From positions 1 through 25,889 of IMG/VR virus record IMGVR_UViG_3300025771_002300: a DNA stretch of 25,889 nt; one strand, 5' to 3'. Source of the stretch: a virus. The notes beneath the pieces are model-generated. The model was not told the DNA's origin. It was given only the letters and a program-made list of their open reading frames with translations, and did not search any database. The first letter of the stretch is position 1. Every line of letters begins with the position of its first letter. Shown here piece by piece: positions 12,601 to 19,200 of this stretch. The position numbers and the translations under genes were made by a program.

Positions 12601-14682
12601 GCTCAGGAGGGCGAAGTGGTACCAGACGGAGTTTACGTTGAGGGGGTTAGTCCTCTGGATGCCTCCGCCCTAGTTGCTTGCGGAATGGTTGCTGACGCAA
12701 TCCCGGTTGAGCCGACAAAAGAGTGGTTCCAGAACCCCGAACTGAAGAAGGCAACACCCCTAACAATTACTGATGAGGGTCGTGTATTCGGGCATATCGC
12801 CGCTTGGAATGTTGACCACATCGGAATGAGCTTTGGAACAAAGCCTCCTCGTAGCCGTAGCAAGTACGCCTACTTCCACACCGGGACAATCCACACCGCT
12901 GAGGGTGACACTGTTCCGGTCGGTCAGCTCACTCTTGCTGGTGGGCACGCCGGTCTAGAGGCTGACGCTGCTGCAGCCGCTAAGCACTATGACGACACAG
13001 CTTCCGCTTTTGCCGATGTCCACGCTGGCGAGGACGCTTACGGAATCTGGGTAGCTGGTGCTCTGCGTCCCGGCACCACCCCGGAGCAAATCCGTGCTGC
13101 CCGTGCATCGGCTCCTTCTGGAGACTGGCGACCAATCAAGGGAAGCCTTGAGCTAGTTGCTGTGTGTCAGGTCAATGTTCCGGGATTCCCGATTACCCGT
13201 GCAAGGGTTGCTTCGGGACAGGTCATGGCCCTAGTTGCTGCTGGTGCAAGCGTTTTGGCGCAACTAAAGCATGACCCGCTTTCAGATTTGACCGAGCGCA
13301 TCGCTCGAATCGAAGAGCCACTCCTAGCAAGCAAGCACGCAGAACTTGCCGCCAAGGTCAAGAAGGCCAAGGACGAAGACAAGGGCGATGAAAACGGCTG
13401 GGAATACATGATTCAAATGCTGGATGATGACCCAGAGAATGAGCTCGCTGTCATTTCCCGCCGAGTTCGTATTCGTCTTGCCAAGGAAGGCAAAGCTCTT
13501 GATGACGGGTCTTTCCCGATTCGCAACGCTACTGACCTACGCAATGCAGTCCGTGCCTACGGTCGTGCCAAGCCCGGAAGCAAGGGCAAGGTTCGCAAGC
13601 ACATCATGCGTCGGGCTCGTTCCCTTCGTCGCATTGACCTCATCCCGTCGAAGTGGAAGAACGCTTCTGCCGAAGACTTTGGTGAGTTCATTTCAGACGG
13701 TGCAGAGGCGACAATTCAAGAGCGCACTCTTGCCGCCGCCGCTGTTGCTGAGTTCAAGCAGTTCACCGAGGACGAGCGCAAGGGTCTGGCAAAGAAGGGT
13801 CAAGCCCTTCCCGATGGTTCATACCCCATCCGCAACGAGTCAGACCTAAAGAACGCAATCTCGGCTTACGGTCGTTCTAACCCAGAAGACCGAGCCAAGG
13901 TTCGCACTCACATTCGTAAGCGTGCTCGTGCCCTCGGCAAGGAAGAGCTGATTCCGGAGAACTGGAAGTCAGCATCGACAATTGACGATGTTGCAAGCGA
14001 CTTGCGCTTGAGAGCTGAATTGGCCTCTGAATCTGCAAATTTAGGAGCACTTTTTGAAGAGCGTGGTTTGACCGCCTCTGCGACATTTGCAGAAGATGTT
14101 GACGACCTCACCGAAGAAGAGATTGAAGCTCTCAAGGTTGAGAGGATGAATCGGGCAAAAAAAGATGAAGGGGGTAAGTACACCCCCCAGACTCAACCCC
14201 GAGATGCATCTGGAAAGTACAGGAAAGTTCTAGCCCGCCTAAAGAATGACCTAGGAACCTCCGGTCTTGACCGTGTGGTTGAGAAGGTCGAAGAGGCAGA
14301 AAACCTTGATAGCGCCGGGGATTATGAGAAATCAGCCGAAGCAGCCAAGGATTTGATTGGGATTATCGACCGATTGGACGCAAAAGCGCTAAATCCTGAA
14401 GCTTTAGAGAACGTTCGAGAGAGCTCCCGTCAACTAGGTGAGGTTATTGCCAATTTGCCATTTGCCTTTGGCAAGCAGGCGGAAAAGATTCGTTTCTCAG
14501 ATGTTCCTCCTGCCCTAAAGAAGCTCATGGAAGACATGGTGAAAAAGGTAGAAAACAAAATCGGTGAAGAAGATGCCGATATTGCTACCGAGAAACTAAA
14601 GACCTTTATGTCGGGTGGGGATTACTTCAACCAGAGCGAGATTTCTTCTGAGATGGCAAAGCTTCTCAGGCTCCTCACCTAA
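9637..14682 (+). CDS. Capsid maturation (prohead) protease fusion protein, 1,681 residues
   Basis: GTG start two bases after the preceding stop, with an AGGAAG site at 9621-9626. Regions in order by residue: about 95-180, a conserved phage domain ending in GRIAWALWGGDAAQRWA; 377-387, RDKLGRFAEMG followed by a small barrel; about 713-785, a basic Trp-rich domain (RYWTIGKGGLKIRWNTPGDW, GYCALRHKEMTGVWPG); about 832-985, a prohead protease domain of the assemblin-like type, with candidate His 877 (GQGHDGSVVVGQ) and Ser 925 (RGVSADMD); about 1030-1205, a second conserved domain found with actinophage capsid proteases (GHIAAWNVDHIGM, GSLELVAVCQVNVPGFPI); 1275-1343 and 1378-1445, two DUF6582-like repeats; 1522 onward, RDASGKY and a helical tail. 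It lies directly before the capsid gene, as expected for the protease that matures the procapsid. It is far longer than a usual prohead protease (about 200 residues). Confidence 0.88.
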   Translation: MEYVGRNKNQTLFVNEELGAVVDETTNEVVLVDKADSLVASASWTKHGSEPTRAASELANAAVTDLDIKVFASNDRMYTIPDAVIAEAKRGLAWRKEEKRGGTPVGMNTARTLAKGGQIGIKKVRHIAKYFPRHEVDKKGKGYKPGQDNYPSNGRIAWALWGGDAAQRWASAIVERENKKKKSAAIIASYGMDDYSHAQRVEVDSFRPSMMEPDFFIRVRLDGSGIDRLYKVDEDGAVFVWDDGSWDDLGNINHDFETYDKTLDDPYDRCHKMHLSVDRESALKISAMLDNDPMEVVHLKKIEFEETTMFESAIPELDWEFLDQLSDDSSDELPDYEDDLGGLMASVISVNKSEFAEEGDAEYTPEERSEAASQQVRDKLGRFAEMGQRVIIGGDANYQGNITALNPDSQEVSVELDNGETVVVPGGTVQEVSTFEPITNSFPASNLDFTGILGEPRVPIDQPTAQLPGRLPALTAPMVNTMVNDWGAWVADQRMSPDYSGDPVPPIQYKSPPDISTALGRYYEATGSTTNVDGTNRAEWNPATAPNLYETSPAIREWYEGGRALTEGSGGKLGWYRPRLTASGAVTAAAEDDTSLTVETSDVAPLYMAIVSPDDPQAVMELVCMIPASKKTRTPATFIRRNKKWERNDQIARDLQSPTPPPVVLLNQEDLAAVTEQVDGSTSVAASGILVPSHIALTNNAIIAAIQAAGGLDRNRGNAEKLRRYWTIGKGGLKIRWNTPGDWTRCNRYLRKYMGPRAKGYCALRHKEMTGVWPGSKYNVGKKKKKGIRGSADIETLKTEQQVIGELTLRARAESARSRLAGREAAKPTDHGAKFVIPLVIPEELESGDGRIFEKDSIQIRDLPLPLLWQIKTGQGHDGSVVVGQITHMEKTEQGIGNAYGMFDSGEFGKEAERLVRHGFIRGVSADMDKFEAEEPEIPELTEDGEDDSKKMGSGRINITSARVMAVTIVPKPAFQECFIQLIEEDTEAQEGEVVPDGVYVEGVSPLDASALVACGMVADAIPVEPTKEWFQNPELKKATPLTITDEGRVFGHIAAWNVDHIGMSFGTKPPRSRSKYAYFHTGTIHTAEGDTVPVGQLTLAGGHAGLEADAAAAAKHYDDTASAFADVHAGEDAYGIWVAGALRPGTTPEQIRAARASAPSGDWRPIKGSLELVAVCQVNVPGFPITRARVASGQVMALVAAGASVLAQLKHDPLSDLTERIARIEEPLLASKHAELAAKVKKAKDEDKGDENGWEYMIQMLDDDPENELAVISRRVRIRLAKEGKALDDGSFPIRNATDLRNAVRAYGRAKPGSKGKVRKHIMRRARSLRRIDLIPSKWKNASAEDFGEFISDGAEATIQERTLAAAAVAEFKQFTEDERKGLAKKGQALPDGSYPIRNESDLKNAISAYGRSNPEDRAKVRTHIRKRARALGKEELIPENWKSASTIDDVASDLRLRAELASESANLGALFEERGLTASATFAEDVDDLTEEEIEALKVERMNRAKKDEGGKYTPQTQPRDASGKYRKVLARLKNDLGTSGLDRVVEKVEEAENLDSAGDYEKSAEAAKDLIGIIDRLDAKALNPEALENVRESSRQLGEVIANLPFAFGKQAEKIRFSDVPPALKKLMEDMVKKVENKIGEEDADIATEKLKTFMSGGDYFNQSEISSEMAKLLRLLT
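10765..10797 (+). repeat. RDxxGRFAEMG motif, copy 2
   Basis: Reads RDKLGRFAEMG. It is nearly identical to the motif at 343-375 in the giant protein and, like it, is followed by a beta-rich stretch with ELDNGETVVVPGG. A shorter relative, RDASGKY, is at 14200-14220. Confidence 0.7.
13459..13665 (+). repeat. DUF6582-like repeat, copy 1
   Basis: Reads LAKEGKALDDGSFPI, then DLRNAVRAYGR, a basic helix and LIPSKWKN. Copy 2 is at 13768-13974 in the same protein. The pattern matches a small basic domain common in actinophage proteins (DUF6582 as I recall it). The high Arg/Lys content suggests nucleic acid binding, which is inference. Confidence 0.7.
13768..13974 (+). repeat. DUF6582-like repeat, copy 2
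   Basis: Reads LAKKGQALPDGSYPI, then DLKNAISAYGR, a basic helix and LIPENWKSAS, matching copy 1 residue by residue over most of its length. Confidence 0.7.
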
Positions 14683-14850
14683 GTGCCACAAAAGGATTCA
14701 AAATCGTACAATCACCCTTTTTGAGGGGTTGTAACATTTAGGTAGGTGGAGTGCCTCCACGCACCATGCGTCTCGGAGTCCCTCGGCCTCGACTGATTCA
14801 GCGTATAAGAACTACTAGTTCTTTTCATTAACTGCCCTAAGGAGGGGACA
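14683..14850 (+). promoter_or_regulatory. Leader before the capsid gene with hairpins
   Basis: This 168-base gap is the longest in the window and holds no convincing gene. It contains an imperfect hairpin at about 14708-14732 (ACAA...CCC / GGG...TTGT), a perfect 6-bp stem with a TGC loop at 14746-14760, and a perfect 7-bp stem (AAGAACT / AGTTCTT) with a 3-base loop at 14807-14823, followed by TT. A TATAAG at 14804-14809 could be a -10 element, but no matching -35 is seen. The gap ends in a strong ribosome binding site, AAGGAGG at 14839-14845. A role in setting high expression of the capsid gene is likely but unproven. Confidence 0.5.
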
Positions 14851-17043
14851 GTGGACCGAATTAAAGAGATGATGAATTCTCTTTCGGAACTCAGCGACGA
14901 ACAGGTTGCCGAGCTTCAAGGTGAAATCATCAGCGCATTTGAGACGGTTGAGAACGAAGACCCCACTCCTGAAACAGTTGACGCTATGACCAGTCTTGCC
15001 GACATGCTTGATTCCGTTCGCTCGGAGCTCAAGCAGCGTGAAGCCGCAGTCGAGGAGCTCGCCCAGCGGGCCGCTGAGGCAGCGTCTCGTGTCCGTGGGC
15101 AAGATGGCGAAAAGGAACCTGCTTCTTCTGAGGATGAAGCAGAGGAAGAGAAGAAGCCAGAGGAAGACTCCTCCGACGAATCCGAAGCCGCCATGGGCGA
15201 CATGAAGGATGAGGAAGAGAAGAAGCCCGAGGCAGACGCTCCAGCCCCTGCCGATGAGGAGATGAAGGAAGAGGCTCCGGCTGATTCTGACGCTCCTGCC
15301 GAACCAGAAGCCAAGTCCGATGAAAAGGACGAGGACGAAGAGGAGAAGAAGAAGATGTCCGAAGCGTCAGCCGTTGAGGAGACGAGTTCAGAGCTCTCGA
15401 CTGAAACTGAGACAACAACCGACGCAGTTGTGGAGGCCCCTGTTGAGGCCGAAGCCGCTGTAGAGGAAACAGCTTCCGAAGCACCCGCCGAGGAAACACT
15501 GACTGCATCAGCAGAAGACGAAGCAGAGGACGACGCCGTTGAGGCCGAGGCCGCTGTCGAGGACGACGCTACTGCAGAAGCTTCCGTAGAGGAAGAGGCC
15601 ACAACTGAGGCTTCTTCGGAAGAGGACGAAGCCGCTGAGGCTGAGGACTCCGAAGAGGACGCCGCCGCTGAGGTTTCTGACGACGCAGAAGCTGCAATTC
15701 AAGAACCAACAACTGAGCCAGAGGCTCAAGAAACAATGGAGGCATCTGTGACCGCCGCTGCAGATAACGAGAACCTCGACATCGAGGTTCCTGCGGAGCA
15801 CCGTCTGGAGACCACGGAGTCAGCCGCTCCCGTAACAATCACGGCGGGCGCAGACATTCCGGGGTACACCGCTGGTAGCCCGCTTGATGACATGAGCGCC
15901 GTTGCTGAGGCAATGGCTAAGCGCATTCACTCGCTTCGTCGGGTGAATGGTGGAGATGGGGAGCAGCACATCGTTGCTTCGCTCACCACTTCCTTCCCGG
16001 AGGACCGTACCCTCGACGCTGACGCTGAGTCCAACTGGGCGAAGATTCAGAACGTCGTTTCCCCAGAAGCCATTACGGCTGCTGGTGGGCACGTTGCTCC
16101 ATTCGAAGCCCGTTACGACATCTTCGGATTCGGCACAACGAACCGCCCCGTGCGGGACGCTCTGCCTCGTTTCCAAGCTGACCGTGGCGGAATCCGCTTC
16201 GTAACACCCCCACAGCTTTCGGACATGCCGGATGCTGTTGGTGTTTGGACTGCCGCTAACGATGCTGCTGAGACTCCCAGCCCTGCTGCGAAGAACAGCC
16301 TCACCGTTGCGTCCGCTGCTGAGAACACCGTCGCTACCGACGCTGTTACTCTCCAGCTGCAGTTCGGTAACCTCGCTACCCGTGCTTACCCAGAACTGAT
16401 TGCTCGCCACAACGAGCTCGGTCTGATTCAGCACGCTCGTGAGGCAGAGCAGTACCTGCTTGGCAAGATTGCCGCTGGCTCGACAGCCGTTACCACCACA
16501 AGCCTCATTGGCTTCGGTCGTGACATGCTCGTCCAGATGGGTCGTGCCGCTTCTGCGTACCGCTCCCGTCACCGTCTTGAGGCCGACGCTCCGCTTCGTG
16601 CCATCCTCCCCTCGTGGGTCAAGGATGCCATGGCTGCGGACCTCGCTCTCTCGATGCCCGGTGACAGCACACTCAACGCCTACGCCGAGATTGAGGGCTA
16701 CATGGCAGCTCGTGGAGTTGTCGTCAGCTACTCACTCGACCAGAACGTGGCAGCTGCCCAGAGCGCTGGTGCCCTCAACGAGTTTGCTGACTCGTTCGTG
16801 TGGTACCTCTTCGCTGAGGGTACCTTCCTGTTCCTCGACGGCGGCACACTGGACCTCGGAATCATCCGTGACTCCAGCCTTGTTGGTACCAACGACTACA
16901 AGATGTTCGTTGAGACCTTCGAGGGTGTTGCCAAGGTCGGCATTGAGGGCCTCGCAATCACCAGCACCATCAGCGTGAACGGTGTGGCTGCTGCCCTGCG
17001 TGACACCACAGGTGGCGCAACCGCAGCGGCTATCGAGTACTAA
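14851..17043 (+). CDS. Major capsid protein with long acidic scaffold-like N-terminus
   Basis: 730 residues. GTG 14851 is chosen because AAGGAGG lies five bases upstream. Residues 1-85 are helical and coiled-coil-like; about 86-310 are an extremely acidic Ala/Glu/Asp/Pro-rich stretch; from about 325 onward lies the capsid domain, starting near ITAGADIPGYTAGSPL and including GDGEQHIVASLTTSFPEDRT, PRFQADRGGIRFVTPP and ALIQHAREAEQYLLGKI-like segments (here GLIQHAREAEQYLLGKI). These match the HK97-fold major capsid proteins of actinophages that I know. The N-terminus probably acts as a fused scaffold (delta domain) that the upstream protease removes; the cleavage site cannot be placed from sequence. 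The fold repeats typical capsid order: E-loop region, then a long helix, then the A domain. Confidence 0.92.
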   Translation: MDRIKEMMNSLSELSDEQVAELQGEIISAFETVENEDPTPETVDAMTSLADMLDSVRSELKQREAAVEELAQRAAEAASRVRGQDGEKEPASSEDEAEEEKKPEEDSSDESEAAMGDMKDEEEKKPEADAPAPADEEMKEEAPADSDAPAEPEAKSDEKDEDEEEKKKMSEASAVEETSSELSTETETTTDAVVEAPVEAEAAVEETASEAPAEETLTASAEDEAEDDAVEAEAAVEDDATAEASVEEEATTEASSEEDEAAEAEDSEEDAAAEVSDDAEAAIQEPTTEPEAQETMEASVTAAADNENLDIEVPAEHRLETTESAAPVTITAGADIPGYTAGSPLDDMSAVAEAMAKRIHSLRRVNGGDGEQHIVASLTTSFPEDRTLDADAESNWAKIQNVVSPEAITAAGGHVAPFEARYDIFGFGTTNRPVRDALPRFQADRGGIRFVTPPQLSDMPDAVGVWTAANDAAETPSPAAKNSLTVASAAENTVATDAVTLQLQFGNLATRAYPELIARHNELGLIQHAREAEQYLLGKIAAGSTAVTTTSLIGFGRDMLVQMGRAASAYRSRHRLEADAPLRAILPSWVKDAMAADLALSMPGDSTLNAYAEIEGYMAARGVVVSYSLDQNVAAAQSAGALNEFADSFVWYLFAEGTFLFLDGGTLDLGIIRDSSLVGTNDYKMFVETFEGVAKVGIEGLAITSTISVNGVAAALRDTTGGATAAAIEY

Positions 17044-17105
17044 GCCGATAACCACTAATCAGTTCACACCGGGCGACGTTCAGAAAGCTAAAGGAGAGTA
17101 AGAAC

Positions 17106-18023
17106 ATGGCAAAATTCCAAGGAGTCTTTCCTGCGAATGAGTTAGTTCCAGCTCCCTGCGGTCTACTGAGCGTCGCCCGGGTGACTGAGCACACAGCCCG
17201 TGACTATGACGAGCGTTGGGTTCGAGGTCTTGACCAAGAGTTCGACTCAATGCCGTCATACGTCCGGCTGCTCACCGTTAATGACGCAACAGTCACTGAC
17301 GGTGAACTCACCGACAATCAGGCAGACGACCGCTACCTGCGGTACGTGCCGTTTTACATTGACGTTGAGGACTTTGCTTCGACCTTCAGCCTTCCGGGGC
17401 AGGACCGGTTTGAGCGAGTCAAGAAAGAGCTTGAAGCAGTAACCCAAAAGGCCGTCGAGTACGAGTTCTGGACAGGTTCTGCTGCCCGGGGTGTTGTGAG
17501 CGCTGGTCCGCCGATTGACTATGACGCTGGTGAGAACAACATGTATCTCACCAAGACAGGTGCTTCAACAATTCCTCAATCAGGAGCATTTGCACCGCAG
17601 ATTGCTCTGATGTATCTAGAAGAGGCGATTTCAGATTCTCCAACAGGAGAGAACGCAGTCATCCACATGACTCGTGACGTTGCCTCGATTTTGGGTTCCC
17701 GTCTCGTCTACAAAAAGGGCGAAGACGGAAAGCCCGGTCGGGCAATGACCCGCTTGGGCACCGAAGTTGTTATTGGTTCCGGGTACACCGGTACAGGACC
17801 TGTTGGTGACCAGAACGCTGCTGCGTCTGCTACCAACAAGTGGATTTACGCCACAAGCAAGGTTGACGTTCACCTCGGCAAGATTGAGGTCGTAAACGAA
17901 GACTTGGCTCAGGGCGCAGATGTTACAATAAACAACATGAGGATTAAGGCGTACCGGCCTGCCGCTGTGTACTCCGACCCCTCAATGCATTACGCAATGC
18001 GAGTGACACTCCCGACATCATAA
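17106..18023 (+). CDS. Second capsid-like protein (minor or vertex capsid candidate)
   Basis: 305 residues. ATG at 17106, with AAAGGAGAG at 17089-17097. It begins MAKFQGVFPANELVPAPCGL, then VTEHTARDYDERWVRGLDQEF. A helix ending AVTQKAVEYEFWTG (about residues 110-123) is typical of HK97-fold capsid proteins, and later segments (VIHMTRDVASILGSRL, RLGTEVVIGSGYTGTGP, KWIYATSKVDVHLGKIEV) follow the order of the capsid A domain. It lies directly after the main capsid gene. This points to a second HK97-like shell component, perhaps at the vertices, or a minor capsid protein. A plain structural protein of another fold is possible. Confidence 0.65.
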   Translation: MAKFQGVFPANELVPAPCGLLSVARVTEHTARDYDERWVRGLDQEFDSMPSYVRLLTVNDATVTDGELTDNQADDRYLRYVPFYIDVEDFASTFSLPGQDRFERVKKELEAVTQKAVEYEFWTGSAARGVVSAGPPIDYDAGENNMYLTKTGASTIPQSGAFAPQIALMYLEEAISDSPTGENAVIHMTRDVASILGSRLVYKKGEDGKPGRAMTRLGTEVVIGSGYTGTGPVGDQNAAASATNKWIYATSKVDVHLGKIEVVNEDLAQGADVTINNMRIKAYRPAAVYSDPSMHYAMRVTLPTS

Positions 18024-18063
18024 CGACTAAGCCTAAGTAATAACTTTTAAGGAGCACACTGGA

Positions 18064-19113
18064 ATGGCTACACAAGACTATGCGGCTAGCGTCCAAGGTG
18101 TGGCGATTCGAGTCACTCGACTGGACGCCGCTGGTAACCTCCTCAACGGAGCAGGGGACAGCTACACCACCTCGGCATTTTTGCGAGCCTCATTTACCCC
18201 CGAATACGAAGAGGGTGACGAAATCGTTGAGAAGTCTGCGGATGGCACAATTTGTGTCTCCTACAAGGCTCCCGACACCCTCAAGCGAATCACAATGGAG
18301 ATTGCGATTTGCGAGCCCGACCCTGAACTGACAGCTCTTATGTCAGGTGGTCTGTTGCTTCGCAAGAACTTCGGTTCATTCGCTTCGCCAGACAACAAGA
18401 GCGTTGGTTGGGCTTCCCCCGGCGTTGGTGACGACCCCTCCGGTAACGGTGTGTCGATTGAGGTTTGGTCCTTTGCTGTCAAGGACGGCAAGCGGGACAC
18501 CACACTCCCATACTTCTACTGGGTCTTCCCCTACGCACGCCTCCGCCAGAGCGGTGACCGTGTGATTGAGAACGGCCTCCTCGCCAACACCTTCGAAGGC
18601 TACGGCCTCGGGAACGTTCAGTTCCAGAGCGGCCTCGACGGACGTTGGGAGTACCCCGTTGGTGCAGAGCGCCCCTACAGCTACGCCCGTGCAACATGGG
18701 CTCCTGAGGGCCTCAAGGGCTTCTACCGCTGGTTCGATGTTGCTAGCAACACCGTGACCAACAAGTCCATCACCTCGGAGGTCGGCACAGTGACCACTGG
18801 CACAGCCCACGGGTTTGAGGTCGGACAGTCAGTCACCATCGCTGGTGTTGACGGCGACTTCAACGGAACCCACACAATCACAGCGGTGCCAAGCACCACC
18901 AGCTTCCGTGTCACACTGACCGGCGCAGCTGATGTTGCTTCGACACCTGTCAGCCCAGCTGGTGACGTTGTTCGTAACCGTGGCTACCTCGCAGTCTCTG
19001 ACTTCGAGAGCCAAGGCTCCACAGAGAACTACAACGTTCCGGGTGCGGATGACTACAACCCCGACTTGGCGACTGACTTCATCATCGCCTCTTCGGAGGA
19101 CCCCACTTCCTAA
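18064..19113 (+). CDS. Major tail (tube) protein with inserted small beta domain
   Basis: 349 residues. ATG 18064, with AAGGAG about ten bases upstream (18050-18055). It contains the tube-protein pattern of actinophages: SAFLRASFTPEYEEGDEIVE, SYKAPDTLKRITMEIAICEP, PYFYWVFPYARLRQSGDRV and NTFEGYGLGN. After FYRWFDV comes an inserted segment, about residues 229-304 (GTAHGFEVGQSVTIAGVDG, then FNGTHTITAVPSTTSFRV), resembling the E1 FCCH-like beta domain widely found in phage tail proteins. The tube domain resumes with NRGYLAVSDFESQG. It polymerises around the tape measure to form the tail tube. The gene lies before the head-tail adaptor rather than after the connector genes. Confidence 0.85.
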   Translation: MATQDYAASVQGVAIRVTRLDAAGNLLNGAGDSYTTSAFLRASFTPEYEEGDEIVEKSADGTICVSYKAPDTLKRITMEIAICEPDPELTALMSGGLLLRKNFGSFASPDNKSVGWASPGVGDDPSGNGVSIEVWSFAVKDGKRDTTLPYFYWVFPYARLRQSGDRVIENGLLANTFEGYGLGNVQFQSGLDGRWEYPVGAERPYSYARATWAPEGLKGFYRWFDVASNTVTNKSITSEVGTVTTGTAHGFEVGQSVTIAGVDGDFNGTHTITAVPSTTSFRVTLTGAADVASTPVSPAGDVVRNRGYLAVSDFESQGSTENYNVPGADDYNPDLATDFIIASSEDPTS

Positions 19114-19116
19114 GTT

Positions 19117-19180
19117 AGAAGGGGCGGGCAGAGTGCCATGGGTGTTGCTTAGCGCTCAGGCCCTGCCCGCCCCAACTTCT
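19117..19180 (+). terminator. Strong GC-rich hairpin after the major tail gene
   Basis: Arms GGGGCGGGCAG (19121-19131) and CTGCCCGCCCC (19163-19173) pair perfectly over 11 bp. An inner AGTGC/GCGCT stem (19132-19136 with 19152-19156) adds 5 bp, and AGAA/TTCT flanks extend it. There is no clear U-tract, so it may slow transcription, protect the 3' end of the abundant tail-tube mRNA, or act as a non-canonical terminator. Confidence 0.65.
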
Positions 19181-19200
19181 ATGTAGAGAGGCGAGACGTA

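Noticed and set aside
14804-14809. TATAAG as a promoter -10 for the capsid gene
   Set aside because: No -35 element at a suitable distance; mentioned only as a weak possibility in the leader entry.
14916-15602. Minus-strand open frame of 228 codons, Ser/Ala-rich
   Set aside because: It mirrors the acidic low-complexity part of the capsid gene; such repeats give long antisense frames by chance. No ribosome binding site or family match.
15820-16572. Minus-strand open frame of 250 codons
   Set aside because: Lies wholly opposite the conserved capsid domain, and its translation has no recognisable features.
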